Assembly: GCA_007115705.1 (NCBI GenBank)
Contig: QXEO01000464.1
Coordinates: forward strand, 5,199,559-5,263,558
Length of the DNA: 64,000 bases
Direction: 5' to 3'
Source of the DNA: Dactylis glomerata
Taxonomy: Eukaryota; Streptophyta; Magnoliopsida; Poales; Poaceae
Translations under genes and position numbers: made by a program
Shown: positions 35,860 through 47,619 of the stretch, piece by piece
How the letters are laid out: each line of letters opens with the position of its first letter
Numbering within the stretch: position 1 is the first letter of the stretch
The notes under the pieces: model-generated
Databases searched by the model: none
The model's input: the letters and a program-made list of their open reading frames with translations, nothing else
What the model was told of the DNA's origin: nothing

Positions 35860-38855
35860 TCGATGTCCTCTCAAAATTATCGGCAAACGATGCTGGTGTG
35901 ACGTGCAAGCGCGTACGCACGGAAATGGTGTTTAATTGCTTCACTCCTCGCATGAATAATGTGTCTAAGTCTATCTGTGGATGCTTCATGGCTTCAGGTT
36001 ATGCTGCGTAGGCTGGTGTCCGTGATCATCTCAAAAGGGAAATTATAGAGTTGTTAATTGTAAGTGCTGTGCTTTAGTGGAAATAATAAAATTTTCTTCA
36101 GTTTGTCAGCTGAATGTTATATATCGCTAGTTTTTTGTGTATGCCCTGATGCCCATCTACAGACGATATTCGTCCTCTGAACTTCTGTACAGTCTATACT
36201 TAGAAAATGCAGAATATGTATGTGCCTCCTTTCTCAAATTTCCCGGACTTAACTTATAGCAGTCCTTCACGTGCTTCATGGCCTATAGTTGTCCTTTTCA
36301 AACTAGTACTCAAACACCAATCATTGTTTTTTCTAGCCATAGAGATTTGCACTTAATTAGTTTCTCTTGCTCAAACATGTAGGCATCAGGTGCATCAAAT
36401 AACCACTTAGGTGATGGTTCTACTCCTGTTTCACATAGTCCAGTCACCCGTCGTACCGCCATCCCTGAGACTGGTGGTGCTTCCTGGTCCCATAGGCCAT
36501 TTACCGTTGCTAGCTTGCATGGAACTTAGACTCTAGACATGTCTATTTTCCAATTACATATCAGATGGATTCCATTGTTTTGATTTTTTTTCAGTAACAT
36601 CGTGTTCATTCTATAGTGATGATGAGCCTACACCTCATGGATGCTTTGGGCGCTGGAGATTCATGATGCGGCGGCGCTCCATTTCTTAGCTTGTCTTCGC
36701 TCTATCAGTTTGTAGCTCACACATTGTGTATGCTATATATGTTGAACTACCAATGGACTATGATATGTATGTGACTTGTATGGACTATGTATGTGTCTTG
36801 TATTTGAACATATGTGATGCACTATGTGAAAGTTCATGATAATTGTGAATTGTATGTTGTCCATGATGGAGTATGTGAATCTCGATGATATTTGTGAGTT
36901 GATGATGTGATGTATATCTTTTGATGCCTATGAAATATATACCCATTTCAAACTATTTTGAAATAAAAGAATGTATAAAAATAAGAAGTGCACCTACACT
37001 CAAACACTGGTTGAAACTAGCTGGTACAAATTTAAACTCTAAAAAGATAAGTTATGAAATGTGTGTGAGAGAGAGACTAAACACGTAAAAACCAAAAAAG
37101 CTAAGGGGTAGTGTAAAATTGGAATGACATTTAGCAGCACGTTAGTATGGCATAGCCTTAACGTTAATACAGAGGTTCAAAAGCAGAAAGGCTTGCCCCT
37201 AGTATTGGTATCACGGGCCCGTGTCTAGGGATAGGAGCCACTAAAAGGAATGGAGAGAAGCCCTAGCTTTGATGACATCCTGACCCGTAGAAAAAGACTT
37301 GTGAATAAAGCTAAACTGAGGTGGCACGGGTGAGTTCTCCCCTTCCTAATCTCTCTCCTCATCCAAGTTTAAGAGTCGCCCCCATCCTTGGGCCCTCTCT
37401 CCTTCTCCTCCGGCGGCCTAACTGGCGCGATGGGGATGGGAGAGGTGGCCTGGCTGCTTTTGTGTTGTGTAAAATACAAAGTTAGGTCAGGTTTAGGGTG
37501 CCCTTTGTGGCTTTTAGCTTGATGCATGTTTGGTGCTTCGTCATGATGCCTGCTAGCAACACCTTGAGGTGTCTGGATCCTCCTCCTGTTGGTCTCCCAT
37601 GGTGGATGAAGAAGACGGGGGGCAAGATCTAGAGGTGTCTCCCCTAGATTTCTGCTAGAGAAGATTGTGCCGATGTGTCAGCCTTTTCTACCGTTCTCAG
37701 CTACCATGGAGGTGGAAGAGAAGATGAAGATGGTTTTTCAATGTATCAACCATATTTTGCTTTCTAGAGTTCTTCTCCGACGTCTATGAGCGGAGCTAGG
37801 AGACCGTCTCCCCTATCTTGGTGATCTCTTGCAAGTCATTGAGATGAGATTCAAGAGGAGCTCCGTTAATAAGTGGGCGGGATGGATGATTCTACTATGA
37901 TAGCTGGGAATATGGAGTTGTTCTATATATTCTTCTTGATCTTATCATCAATGGAGTTTTCGGTGGAGCTGCTACTCCTCCCCTTTGATGATCCCTCTAG
38001 TCGAATGGCGCCCTTGGGGAGTTTGTCCCTTGTTCCCTGGTAGTTCAATAACAGTGGATTTTTTTACGATTGCCACCATATTGTCGCTGCTTCTCATGGG
38101 CGAAGGGCGACCCTCCGTAGCCTTGACACTTTGGTTGTTCTTCCTCTTGATTTTAGGCTGACAAGGGGGATCTTCTACTCTGTCCAAAACACACACAATT
38201 ATTCCACCCCAAGTGGTTCATCCCCAGCAACATCAATGCTCTTTCTAGCATTTAGTTTGTTCCCGTTTGGGAACTTGAAGTGTCGATGGACTGAAATGGG
38301 GAACAATCCTTTGTTAAAAAAAGAAATGGAAGGGGATTTTGTAAACTTGTGCAAGCAACTACACAAAATCGATGCAAATTTAGTTTTAAGTTTGTGTTGC
38401 ACAAATCTATATTATATTCTATGCATGAATTCCGGTAAAATGATAAGATTGGTAGCACGAATCTCAAACAAACCAACTACAAAGGTAGTATTGTGATGCA
38501 GTTTTGGTAAGCCTTCTTGCTTTCCTTTTACAGTGATGCTACGTCCCCTAGGATATATTCTTGAAAATTTGCGTTGTTTTATCAAGTACTTGAAATTTTG
38601 TGTTGTTTTATCAGATAATATGTACTTTGATGGGATGTGCAGATCCACACTTTGATGGGATCTTCACCAACGGATTGAACTTTTAATAAACGTAGGCAAA
38701 ATATAATTTCTCATCCATTTTTTTTAAATACATGCTGAAAGCGATACAATCAGGGCCAAGCCCACTCAAAAGCGACACAAATAGGCCCAAGCCTACACCA
38801 CAAGACACGACACAATGCACCTCAGCCAAGGACCTCCTCTTATACGTGGAGGAGT
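35860..38855. other. Intergenic, decayed repeats
   Basis: The first 250 bp are the 3' UTR of the LTP-like gene. 36700-36930 is rich in TATGTATGTG-like words. 37320-38200 is GC-richer with broken frames in both directions. No domain recognised; possibly LINE-related, given the LINE tail that follows. Confidence 0.35.
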
Positions 38856-38859
38856 ATAT

Positions 38860-39458
38860 GCTATGGGATGCAACTGGTGAAGCGTGGAATCCGTTGGAGT
38901 GTTGGTGACGAACAGAAGATTAAAGTGCTTGCTGACCGATGGATACCGGATGTGACGCCTGATACACTACGCCTTCTGACGCCGATTCCGAACGGCGCCG
39001 CACTGTATCTTTTCTGTTGAATGAAGAGTGTAGTGCATGGGATGCGGACGTAGTTCGCTCTATTTTTGAGGAAGACATAGCTACTCGGGTTCTTCAGATT
39101 CCAGTAAGCAAGCGGGTGGGAGCTGATTTCATCTCCTGGCCCTACACAAAATTTGGTGATTATACCGTACGCTTGGCCTACCATCTTGCAAGATCAGAAA
39201 AGTTTTTTGTGGATCGGAGCAAGAAGGGTGTCAGTATTCATTCTGTAGCACAGGCCGAGGACCGGCTATGGAAGAAACTTTAGGCGATTAAAGCCCCCGG
39301 AAAGATGAAGATAAATCTATGGAGGTTCGCCCATGACTGTCTACCCTCCGGTGTGCAGCTCACACGACGTCATATACCAGCCTCGTCAACGTGTGTCTAC
39401 TGCAACCGAGAGGAAACTGCTGCACATAAGCTCATGTTTTGTCGGTTTGCAAAGGAGG
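38860..39458 (+). pseudogene. LINE reverse-transcriptase C-terminal fragment
   Basis: The segment reads in broken frames LVKRGIRWSVGDEQKIKVLA and DRWIPD, then (39017-39283) WDADVVRSIFEEDI and DFISWPYTKFGDYTVRLAY. After a stop comes KINLWRFAHDCLPSGVQL with a CVYCNREE knuckle. This is the zf-RVT tail of a plant LINE. It has a frameshift near 39010 and a stop near 39281, and is cut at 39458 by Tat element D. Confidence 0.8.
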
Positions 39459-39783
39459 TGACGAGGGGTTAACTCGACAAATGTCCTAGATGAAGGACTT
39501 AGGATCGGGGAGATAGGGCGTCGGATGAACTCGGAGGTAAACTCAGTCAAACAAGGTGGCTATCAAAGTAAACGTGGGTGTAAGACCTGGCTTGCTTTCA
39601 ATCTGGCCTACACCGTCCCCTATATATAGGTGGCCAGGTCTCGAGGATCGGGTAGGGTCCAATACAGATTACAATATCGACATACGGTAAGAACTCATAT
39701 TTCGACTAGTATTACAATTGGGCCTAGCTTAACGGGCCTCAGGGGTACTCAATTGACGGGCTCTATTATCTATACCCCTGTCA
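39459..39783 (-). repeat. 3' LTR of element D
   Basis: 325 bp; on the minus strand it begins TGACAGGGGTATAG and ends AACCCCTCGTCA. It is closely similar along its length to the LTR of element E (55237-55571), including the CTATATATAGGGG promoter region. Confidence 0.88.
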
Positions 39784-40006
39784 GTAGCCCCTGAGATTCT
39801 ACCAGAATTGAGATTCGGGTCGAATCTCTAATCTTTAATCTTCAACTTGATCATTTCTTTGACTTCTTCATATTTTTAAATCTTCGACTTGGTCTTTCGA
39901 CTTATTTTCATTATAATACTTCGCAAGGGGTTTTGATGAACAAGCCTGACAACTCTGATGGATCAAGAGGTCAGTTAACTGCCGGAACAGATACTTGCCA
40001 CCTACT

Positions 40007-43000
40007 TGTAACACCCGCGAATTTATCACAAATTCGAAGTGCCCGTTATGCATTCCACCACAATCCCAGAATCATTGTTGTGACACACATAACGTAGTTG
40101 ATAACCAGTTCCATAGACATTACAATACGAAGGTTCAAATACAATGGTCATAGTGACCAAGTTCATATTACAACACAATATAGCAGCGGAGATAACGTCT
40201 TCGGGTCCATGCCTTCACCCTACAGGCAATGGCGACTTAGGAGACGATCTTAGTTCTGATACTCTTCTTCATAACCTTCCTCCGGATACTCCTCCCCATA
40301 GTCTGGCCAAGTTGATAGCCAGGGACACAGCCATGAGTACATTGGATGCACTCGCAAACCACCTTATAAACGAATTGATGAAGTAGATATGCAAGGTTCA
40401 TATGGTGGACTAAGCACTAAGTTTATTTTCAAAAGCTAGTTTTATTTCCCAAGAAGGTTCATTATTAGAGAAGAAGATTTAATTCTCTAAGTACATCTAA
40501 AGAGGAACTTCAAGTGTGTCAACATCACTGTCAAGTCAAGTCAAATCATTCACCAAGTTCACCCTCGGTTGTTCATATTCTTGACAAAAGTCAAGTATAG
40601 CTTGCCAACTGTCCATGACCGCGGACGCGGCTATTCGAATAGTTTTGAAACCTCTGCAGAGGGGTACACTTTACCCACAAGATTCGATACATCTGTCGGG
40701 AGAAATCCACGGATCGTCATACACAAAGTATGCGAGGTTGAGATAATCAAACAAACTCTTTCACTTGTCTACTCTAGTATCGGATCCTTCCCTAAGAGTC
40801 CATTCTGGCACTCCTAGTTTTGCCCGCTGCAGAGTGCTGCATGAATGGAATATCCACTCGGTTCGAAAGTACCCGCGCATGGTGTACTTCTATAAAGGAT
40901 GATACAAGGCCTCCCATACTAGGGTACACAAGCTACGGACTAAGCCCCTTCCCATTTAGGGGTAATGTGGTCGTACGGTATGGTTGGCTCACATAGTACA
41001 TCACTCGTTATCCTTTAGAAATACATTCCATAGTCCTTAGTCAAGATTATTTTCTTTCATAAAACCATCATGTAGGAGAAATATTCAATTCAAGTTTTCA
41101 AGTTCATGTCACCAACTTCAAGTAGGGTTCCCCTTGGAGATGGCCTCAATTTTATTAGCGACTAAGCAACTACCTTGAGTGATGTTTAAAACTAAGGGAA
41201 ATCTTGGATAAACTCAGCTTGATGCTCTTGTTAAGCAAGATATCACTACACAACTATCATTCTACTCTAGCAATTCAATCATGCAATTTACTTTAAACAG
41301 GTAGAATGCAATAGTAAAACTAGGCATTTGGAGTATGATTCAAAAGATGGCTTGCCTTGGTTGGCAAAGTGTCCGGGGTAGTCTTCTTCTACTTGATAAT
41401 ATTCCCCCTCAATATCCTCCTCAGCAACACTAGCGTCTAATAACGAATAAATACAAAGCACACAATCACTACACAATGCTAACAACACACCAAGCACACA
41501 TACTTGTTTTCAACAATAGCATTCATGTTGGTTTTTATTTGAGTTGGGTTGCAAGTTTTCTTCCAAGTTTTCATTAAGTGTGCAAGTTAGATTTTTCTAC
41601 CATGTGCCATATGTTGTTTACTTTCTAAGCCTTGGTATTAAACTAAGGGTATTAGGGCTAGTTCAAGTGGAGATTGGCTAATTAAGTAAATTGGTATTGA
41701 GGGAAAAATTAATCAAAGTGTATAATAGAGATCTATTATTTTATGCTACAAGCTAGGATTGGATTAGGGTCTAATTGATACCACTAACAAGGTTTGAGTT
41801 GATTAAGGTTGAACTAAACAGTAGGGGAGTTAATTAGTGAGTTCACAAACCAAGTTTCATAATTTTAGGAGGCTTAACCAATTTTCTAGAATTTTTCTAT
41901 GATTAATAAAGCTATGGTCAAGGTATTCTTATTTATTTAAATCCCTAACTCAATTTGGGTTCTAACAAGTTTCACAGGTTAGAGAATTTCCTAAGCTTTC
42001 CAACGCATATTTATTTGCTAAAAATGGATTTCTAAATCTCTTGGAATTAAAGTTTGAAAATCATATCTGAAACATATTTGAATTAATTCAAAACGGGCGG
42101 GAAATAAAATAAAAATGATTCGGACCGAATTCTCACAGAACTGGGCCGATTTCAGAAATGACCCGAACGGGCCGGCCCGATACCGCTTCGCCTGGGGCGG
42201 GAAATGTTTAAAACGGAGCTGACAGGTGGGGCCTACTGGTCAGGCCACTTAATTCCACCGAACCGGTACGCGACCGATGGATCAAGATCTAACGGCTCAC
42301 AGGCATCGTCTACCTCAGCTAGGGCTGGGAGCTCACCGGCGTGCAGTGACGAGTGTTCGACGGCGGGGGCTCGACGGAGAGGAAGCAGAGCTTGACGGCG
42401 GGGTAGCAGATCGACGGCGGCTGCTCCGCTCCTTCACCTCGCACCAGCAGCAGCTCCAACGGCGGCCGGAGTCTCCAGGAATGCGGCGGCGCACGCTCAC
42501 AGAGATTGGATGACTCCGAGGGAGAGAGGAGAGTGGGGATCGGTAGCGGTGAGTGTGTGCTTCTTCTGGGGTCGACGGGGGGGGGGGGGGGGGGGAGTTT
42601 ATAGGCACGGGAGGCCGAGGGCGATGGCGTCCAGTAGGTGGCCGGCGCAGGGGTCCTGGCGACGTGCGCGAGCAAAGCCGGGCGCTGCGGCTTTGGACGC
42701 GTGCTGGCGGGGCTTGGTCTCGGCGACGGGGTGCTGTGGGTCGGCTCTGGCGAGGTCACGGCGGTCGGCAACATGCAGGGAGCAGAGGGAGAAGAGAGGG
42801 GGTCCTGGGCGCGTTCTTCCTCTTCTCCTCCATTTCTCACGGCTCGGGTCGGGGTAGAGGGGGATGGGCTCGACCGCGGGGGGTCTCCACGAGCATGGCT
42901 ACAGGGTCGAGACGAACGAGAACAGTGATGCTCACAGTAGCTCCGATTTTCTGGATTTTTGCCTGCCAGGTGTTCGATCAAATGCCCGCAAGAAATTTGA

Positions 43001-43568
43001 ATTCGAAATTTTGAAAATGGCCACTGTGGTTCTTCAACATATTGGACAAGGGTTCCAGGGATATTTTTGTTCTGAAGAATTATCAGGTTTTGCAAAAATT
43101 TGTATTTGAAATTAGGGTTTGGTTGCTGAATCAGATTCAAAGTTTGGCAGAAGTTTGAGTTAGGTTACACTTTGAGTTTTGGTTTGAAACTTCTTGGTCA
43201 AGCTAATATGTGATCTGGTCAAGCTCAACTAACTGACCACACCTTGACTTGGGTTACAGATTTCTTATTCTAAGTGCTCAAGGTAGGGTAGTCAATAATA
43301 ATTTCTAGATCAAACTTTTCTTCTCTTTTTCTTTCTTTCTTTTATTTCTGGTTTCTTTGGCTCTGATATTTCTTCTCTAATGCTTCTGTTGGTTAAGTTA
43401 GAATGAATCAACTATTGCACAACAAATAATAACACACATGAAATCATAAAAGACCTATAATAGAAAATACATGCATACATGCAATAATAGATAAAAAAAT
43501 TTAGTTGGTCCCAAAAATTTGGTACTTTAATTAATAGGAAGTGGATTACAAATTTCTGAGTTGTTACA
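40007..43568 (-). mobile_element. 3.56 kb solo LTR, probably a Tekay/Del-type chromovirus
   Basis: Boundaries are TG...CA with a perfect 5 bp duplication CTACT at 40002-40006 and 43569-43573. Removing it restores continuity with the homologous region of element E (63500-63540). The minus-strand ends TGTAACAACTC and GGGTGTTACA resemble chromovirus LTRs starting TGTAACAcc, and long LTRs are normal in that group. A minus-strand TATA box (CCTATAAAC) near 42600 gives U3 about 960 bp and R-U5 about 2.6 kb. No primer site, gag or pol. The proline/serine-rich frame 42319-43140 is LTR sequence, not a gene. Family name is inference. Confidence 0.75.
42577..42604 (-). promoter_or_regulatory. G19 run next to LTR TATA box
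   Basis: Nineteen consecutive G (42577-42595) lie beside TTTATAGG, which reads CCTATAAA on the minus strand. The run is C-rich on the transcribed-like strand just after the TATA box. Length is likely polymorphic or imprecise. Confidence 0.6.
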
Positions 43569-43573
43569 CTACT

Positions 43574-44584
43574 TCAAATTCAATCCCCTTGGACTTGAAT
43601 TCGGGAAACCGGTCAAACCCATTCGTTTGCCATATTTAGGACTTATAAAGAATGAATCCCAGTGGTTCTCAGGGTACCCAGTGCGTCCACCAGGATTTTT
43701 TTTCGCGTCATAGACACGGATACATACCAGCAGAGCGCATCCATGTGCGTATACCGGGCCACACAGGACGGATCCTGGGGTCTTACCTTCGTGATAAATC
43801 ACGGCATTCGAGTTTCGTTGCGATAACGCAACTCGAGAATCGCATGTCGCAGTCTTATGTGACTGAAAATATACGGGTTATATAACCATGACTTAATAAA
43901 CAACTCGCTCCCGATGGGAGTAATAACGTTTCATCGAATTTTCCTTCACCTTCCATGCTCCAGTATTCGTGAATAAACATCGTCGGGTGCGCGCCCAGCG
44001 CTCCCGATGGGAGTAGCCCCCGAGGCTATAGTCGAAAAATTATTTTTTCGAGTATAGGCTCGAATATAGTATGCTCCATCTTTATACTTCAACTCGTAAT
44101 AATTTAATGATAATATCGTCGGGGGCGCGCTCAGCGCTCCCGATGGTAGTAGCCCCCGAGGCTATAGTCGAATGTTTTCGAATATAGTCTCCAAAATTGA
44201 TTCCTGTACTGTCGGCGCCAATCGTTTCTCTATTTTCTTGTCATTCTTTATCCGCAAATCGCCATATTCAATATTTGTCGAGTGTATCTTTGGTCTTGTA
44301 TTTTCTTCATGACGTCAGCGGCCAAATTTCTCTATACGTCAGTTAAACTTAGCGCGAACCGTTTCATGGGTAGCGCGGTAATTTTGCCTTTTTCCCGCCC
44401 GTTAGTGGGCTGCCGCTTCCTCTCCGTGCGCCACGTTTCAGCCCACGTTCCTTCACCGAGAAGGTATATTAGAGGGAAGTGTGGATTTGTACTGTTTACC
44501 AGCTCTTTGTCTCCGCCGCCGCCACCATTGTCAATCTCTGCGCCCTGTTCTTCTCCTACATAGCCCCCGAGCGCAGATTCGTAG
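43574..44584. other. 3' noncoding region of D with repeated GC hairpin motif
   Basis: Homologous to 63000-63530 of element E. The motif CTCCCGATGGGAGTAGCCCC occurs at about 44001 with variants near 43908 and 44135, often followed by CGAGGCTATAGTCGAA. The last 300 bp look like the promoter of the antisense gene, with GGTATATTAGAGG near 44464. Confidence 0.7.
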
Positions 44585-46048
44585 ATGCGCGTGAAGCACT
44601 TGGCGGCGAAGAACAAGATGGCCAAGGGGAAGGCGACGAATTCCGCAATAAGCTGGGTACCCTCTGCTTTCACGCAGAAGGAGCTGGACAAGGCCAAGGC
44701 GGACGGTCTCGTCTCCAACAACGACTCCATCATCTTCCCTAGCACCGAGCGGATCCCCAAGCCCCCGAGCGGCTATCGGGTGATGTTCCTCGCTTTTCTT
44801 CTCCGTGGACTCTCTCTTCCTGCCCACGAATTCCTTCGTGGGCTTCTTTATGTTTACGGTGTGCAGCTTCACCAGCTCACACCTAACTCTATCCTCCACA
44901 TTGCCTGTTTCGTGACTCTTTGCGAGTCGTTCCTGGGGATCGAACCCCATTTTCTTCTTTGGAAGTCCATCTTTCGGCTCCGCCCCAGCGTTTCCTTATC
45001 AAATAAGCCTGAACTGGGCGGAGCTGTCGTCTCTGTGCGTGCTGAAGCGCAATATTTGGAATTTTCCATGTCTGCATCAATCCAGGGATGGAGGACCAAA
45101 TGGTTTTATATCAAAGACCGTAAGGCCTCCTCTGATGATGAATACGGCTTAGCCCCTTTCGATGCCTTCAAGGAATTGAAGAAGTTGTCATCGTGGGATT
45201 CAGCTCCCACAAATGCGGAGATGGAGGAAATTGCACCGCTGCTGACCCGCATCCAAGCTCTGAAAGGAGGTAAAGGAGGCGCTCTGTCGGGTATCCAAAT
45301 CATGGCGTTCTTTGTGCAACATCGGGTCCAACCCCTGCAGCACCGTCTTTCCAAGCTTTGGAACTATTCTAGCTTGATAGATTCTTCTTGAGTCTCTGGA
45401 GATCTGATTGAGAAGCAAGATGTCGACAAGCGGGTCAGGTCTCTTACCAAGCTTACCAAGGATCATGCAGTTGCGGATTTGGCCGCTAACTATTTCGACT
45501 CCGCGCACCCCTTGCCCAAGGTACATTCTTGCTGTATTGTATTTTTTTGTCTTTTTCATCGCCTTCTCACTTGTCCTTTAAGCTTGTCTTGATGACTTTA
45601 CTGATTTTACTCATTTGCAGGACCACCAGTTCCTTGTTTCATGTCCTCCCCTTCCAGAGGAGGGGCCTCTTCCGGCGGATCTAGCTTCTGCTGCTTCCAA
45701 AACCCCCGAAGCTGAAGAAAATCAGGACGGAAGTGATGCCGAAGGATCGGAGGAAGATACCAGCTCGACGACGTCGCCTCCTCCTGTGCTTTCTGAGGAT
45801 ACTTGTGTTGACAGGAAGAGGAAGCGTGTCAAAGAGCTTGCTTCTTCGAGTACCTCCATTCAGAGAACTGCAGCCGGTGAAGCCCTTGTTCGAGAAGATG
45901 ATCTAGAGCTTTTCGACTTCATGGCATCGTAAGTGTTCTGCAAACTTTGTGATTTTGTTGTGTTTGCTTTCTTCCTTTCGGGTTGTATAAAACCTGTTTC
46001 CTTTTGCTTTCTCTGCAGTGATGATGAGGACCCGAAAAGGGATGCTGC

Positions 46049-47591
46049 TGATACGTCTCCAACGTATCCATAATTTTTGATGCTCCATGCTTGTTTTTAC
46101 ACCATTTTCCTATTGTTTCGTTACACTTAGTGGCACTTTTATGCATTTTCTAGAACTAACCTATTAACGAAGTGCCACAATGCCAGTTCCCTGTTTTCTG
46201 CTGTTTTTGTGTTTCAGAGTGATACACAGGAAATATTCTCGGAATTGGACGAAACCACATCCTGAAGTCTTATTTTACCCGGAAGCTTCCAGAGATCCGA
46301 AGAAGAGTCGGAGGGGGCCCACCAGGGCCCCACATGCAGGGGTGGCGCGGCCAGGCCCCTGGCCGCGCGGACCCCACATGAGGGCGCCTGGCTCCCCCTC
46401 TGATGACGCCCCTTCGCCTATATAAAGCCTCGGGACGGAAAACCCTAGGAGAGTCGGCAATTTTCCAGAAAGAGTTCCGCAGTTCCGCCGCCGCCACCGA
46501 CGAATTTCGGGGGACAGAAGTCTCTGTTCCGGCACCCTTCCGGGACGGGGAAGTGCCCCCGGAGCCATCTCCATCGGTCTCCATCGCCGTCTCCGCCGTC
46601 TCCATCGACCTCACCGCCATCTCCATCAACCTTGTTGTCTCCTATGATGAGGAGGGAGTAGTTCATCCCCGGGGCTGACGGCTCTACCGGTAGCTATGTG
46701 GTTCACCTCTCTCTCCCATGATGTGATCTTTATGTGATCGTGAGCTTTGTATCATGTTGAACAAGTAGATGTTATTATTCAGATATTATGTGTACTCTAG
46801 TGGTATTATTAAAGTAATCTATTCCTCCTGCCATGGTGTAACGGTGACAGTGCATGCATCATGGTGGTACTTGGTTTAGGCTATGATTGTGATCTCTTGT
46901 GGATTATGAGAGTAATTATTACTATGATAGTATTGAAGTGATCTATTCCTCCTTTCATGGTGTAATGTTGACAGTGTGTGCACCGTGTTAGTACTTGGTC
47001 TAAGTTGCAATAATATCTATCTTGAGTTATGATCTGATTTGGATATCTCTATGAGTGGTGTTTGTCAAGTACTTGATGAACTTTAAGGGGTGCTTCTGTA
47101 GCCACTACACAATGATTAGTGTTGTTCAATAGGAGAGTAATTCAGAGTACCATAGTGGAGAGAAGTTATTTATTTGTTCAATTATGTTATATTGTTGGGA
47201 GTGTGTCCACTAGTGAAAGTATGATCCCTAGGCCTTGTTTCCAAGCATTGCACACCGTTTACTTCTTGTTTTGTTACTTGTTTGCTCGCAGCGATATTTG
47301 TTTTAGACCACATTTACTACTTATAATCATCTATACCGCTTGTATTTCACTATCTCTTCGCCGAACTAGTGCACCTATACATCTGACAAGTGTATTGAGT
47401 GTGTTGGGGACACAAGAGACTTTCTGTATCGTAATTGCAGGGTTGTTTGAGAGGGATAGCTTTGACCTCTTCCTCCCTGAGTTCGATAAACCTTGGGTGA
47501 TCCACTTAAGGGAAACTTGCTGCTGCTCTACAAACCTCTGCACTTGGAGGCCCAACACTGTCTACAAGAACAGAAGCGTGTGTAGACATCA
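46049..47591 (+). repeat. 5' LTR of element B
   Basis: 1543 bp, from TGATACGTCTCCAACG to GTGTAGACATCA. TATA motif CCTATATAAAGCC near 46420. The TGATACGTCTCC start is typical of abundant Triticeae Athila-like LTRs (Sabrina/WHAM type, from memory). No partner LTR in the window. Confidence 0.8.
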
Positions 47592-47601
47592 AGCTCTTTT
47601 C

Positions 47602-47619
47602 TGGCGCCGTTGCCGGGGA
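47602..47619 (+). other. Primer binding site, tRNA-Asp (element B)
   Basis: TGGCGCCGTTGCCGGGGA, 10 bp after the LTR, identical to the site in element A. Confidence 0.85.

Noticed and set aside
35484..36011. 175-residue frame overlapping the LTP-like gene
   Set aside because: Shadow frame with arginine/proline-rich composition; the frame at 35497 has a signal peptide and the eight-cysteine pattern.
42319..43140. 273-residue proline/serine-rich minus-strand frame
   Set aside because: Falls inside the solo LTR, spans its TATA box and G19 run, and looks like low-complexity leader sequence.
40007..43568. DNA transposon with TGTAACA inverted ends
   Set aside because: Inversion is limited to about 7 bp plus scattered matches; a 5 bp duplication with TG...CA ends and an internal TATA box fits a solo LTR better.
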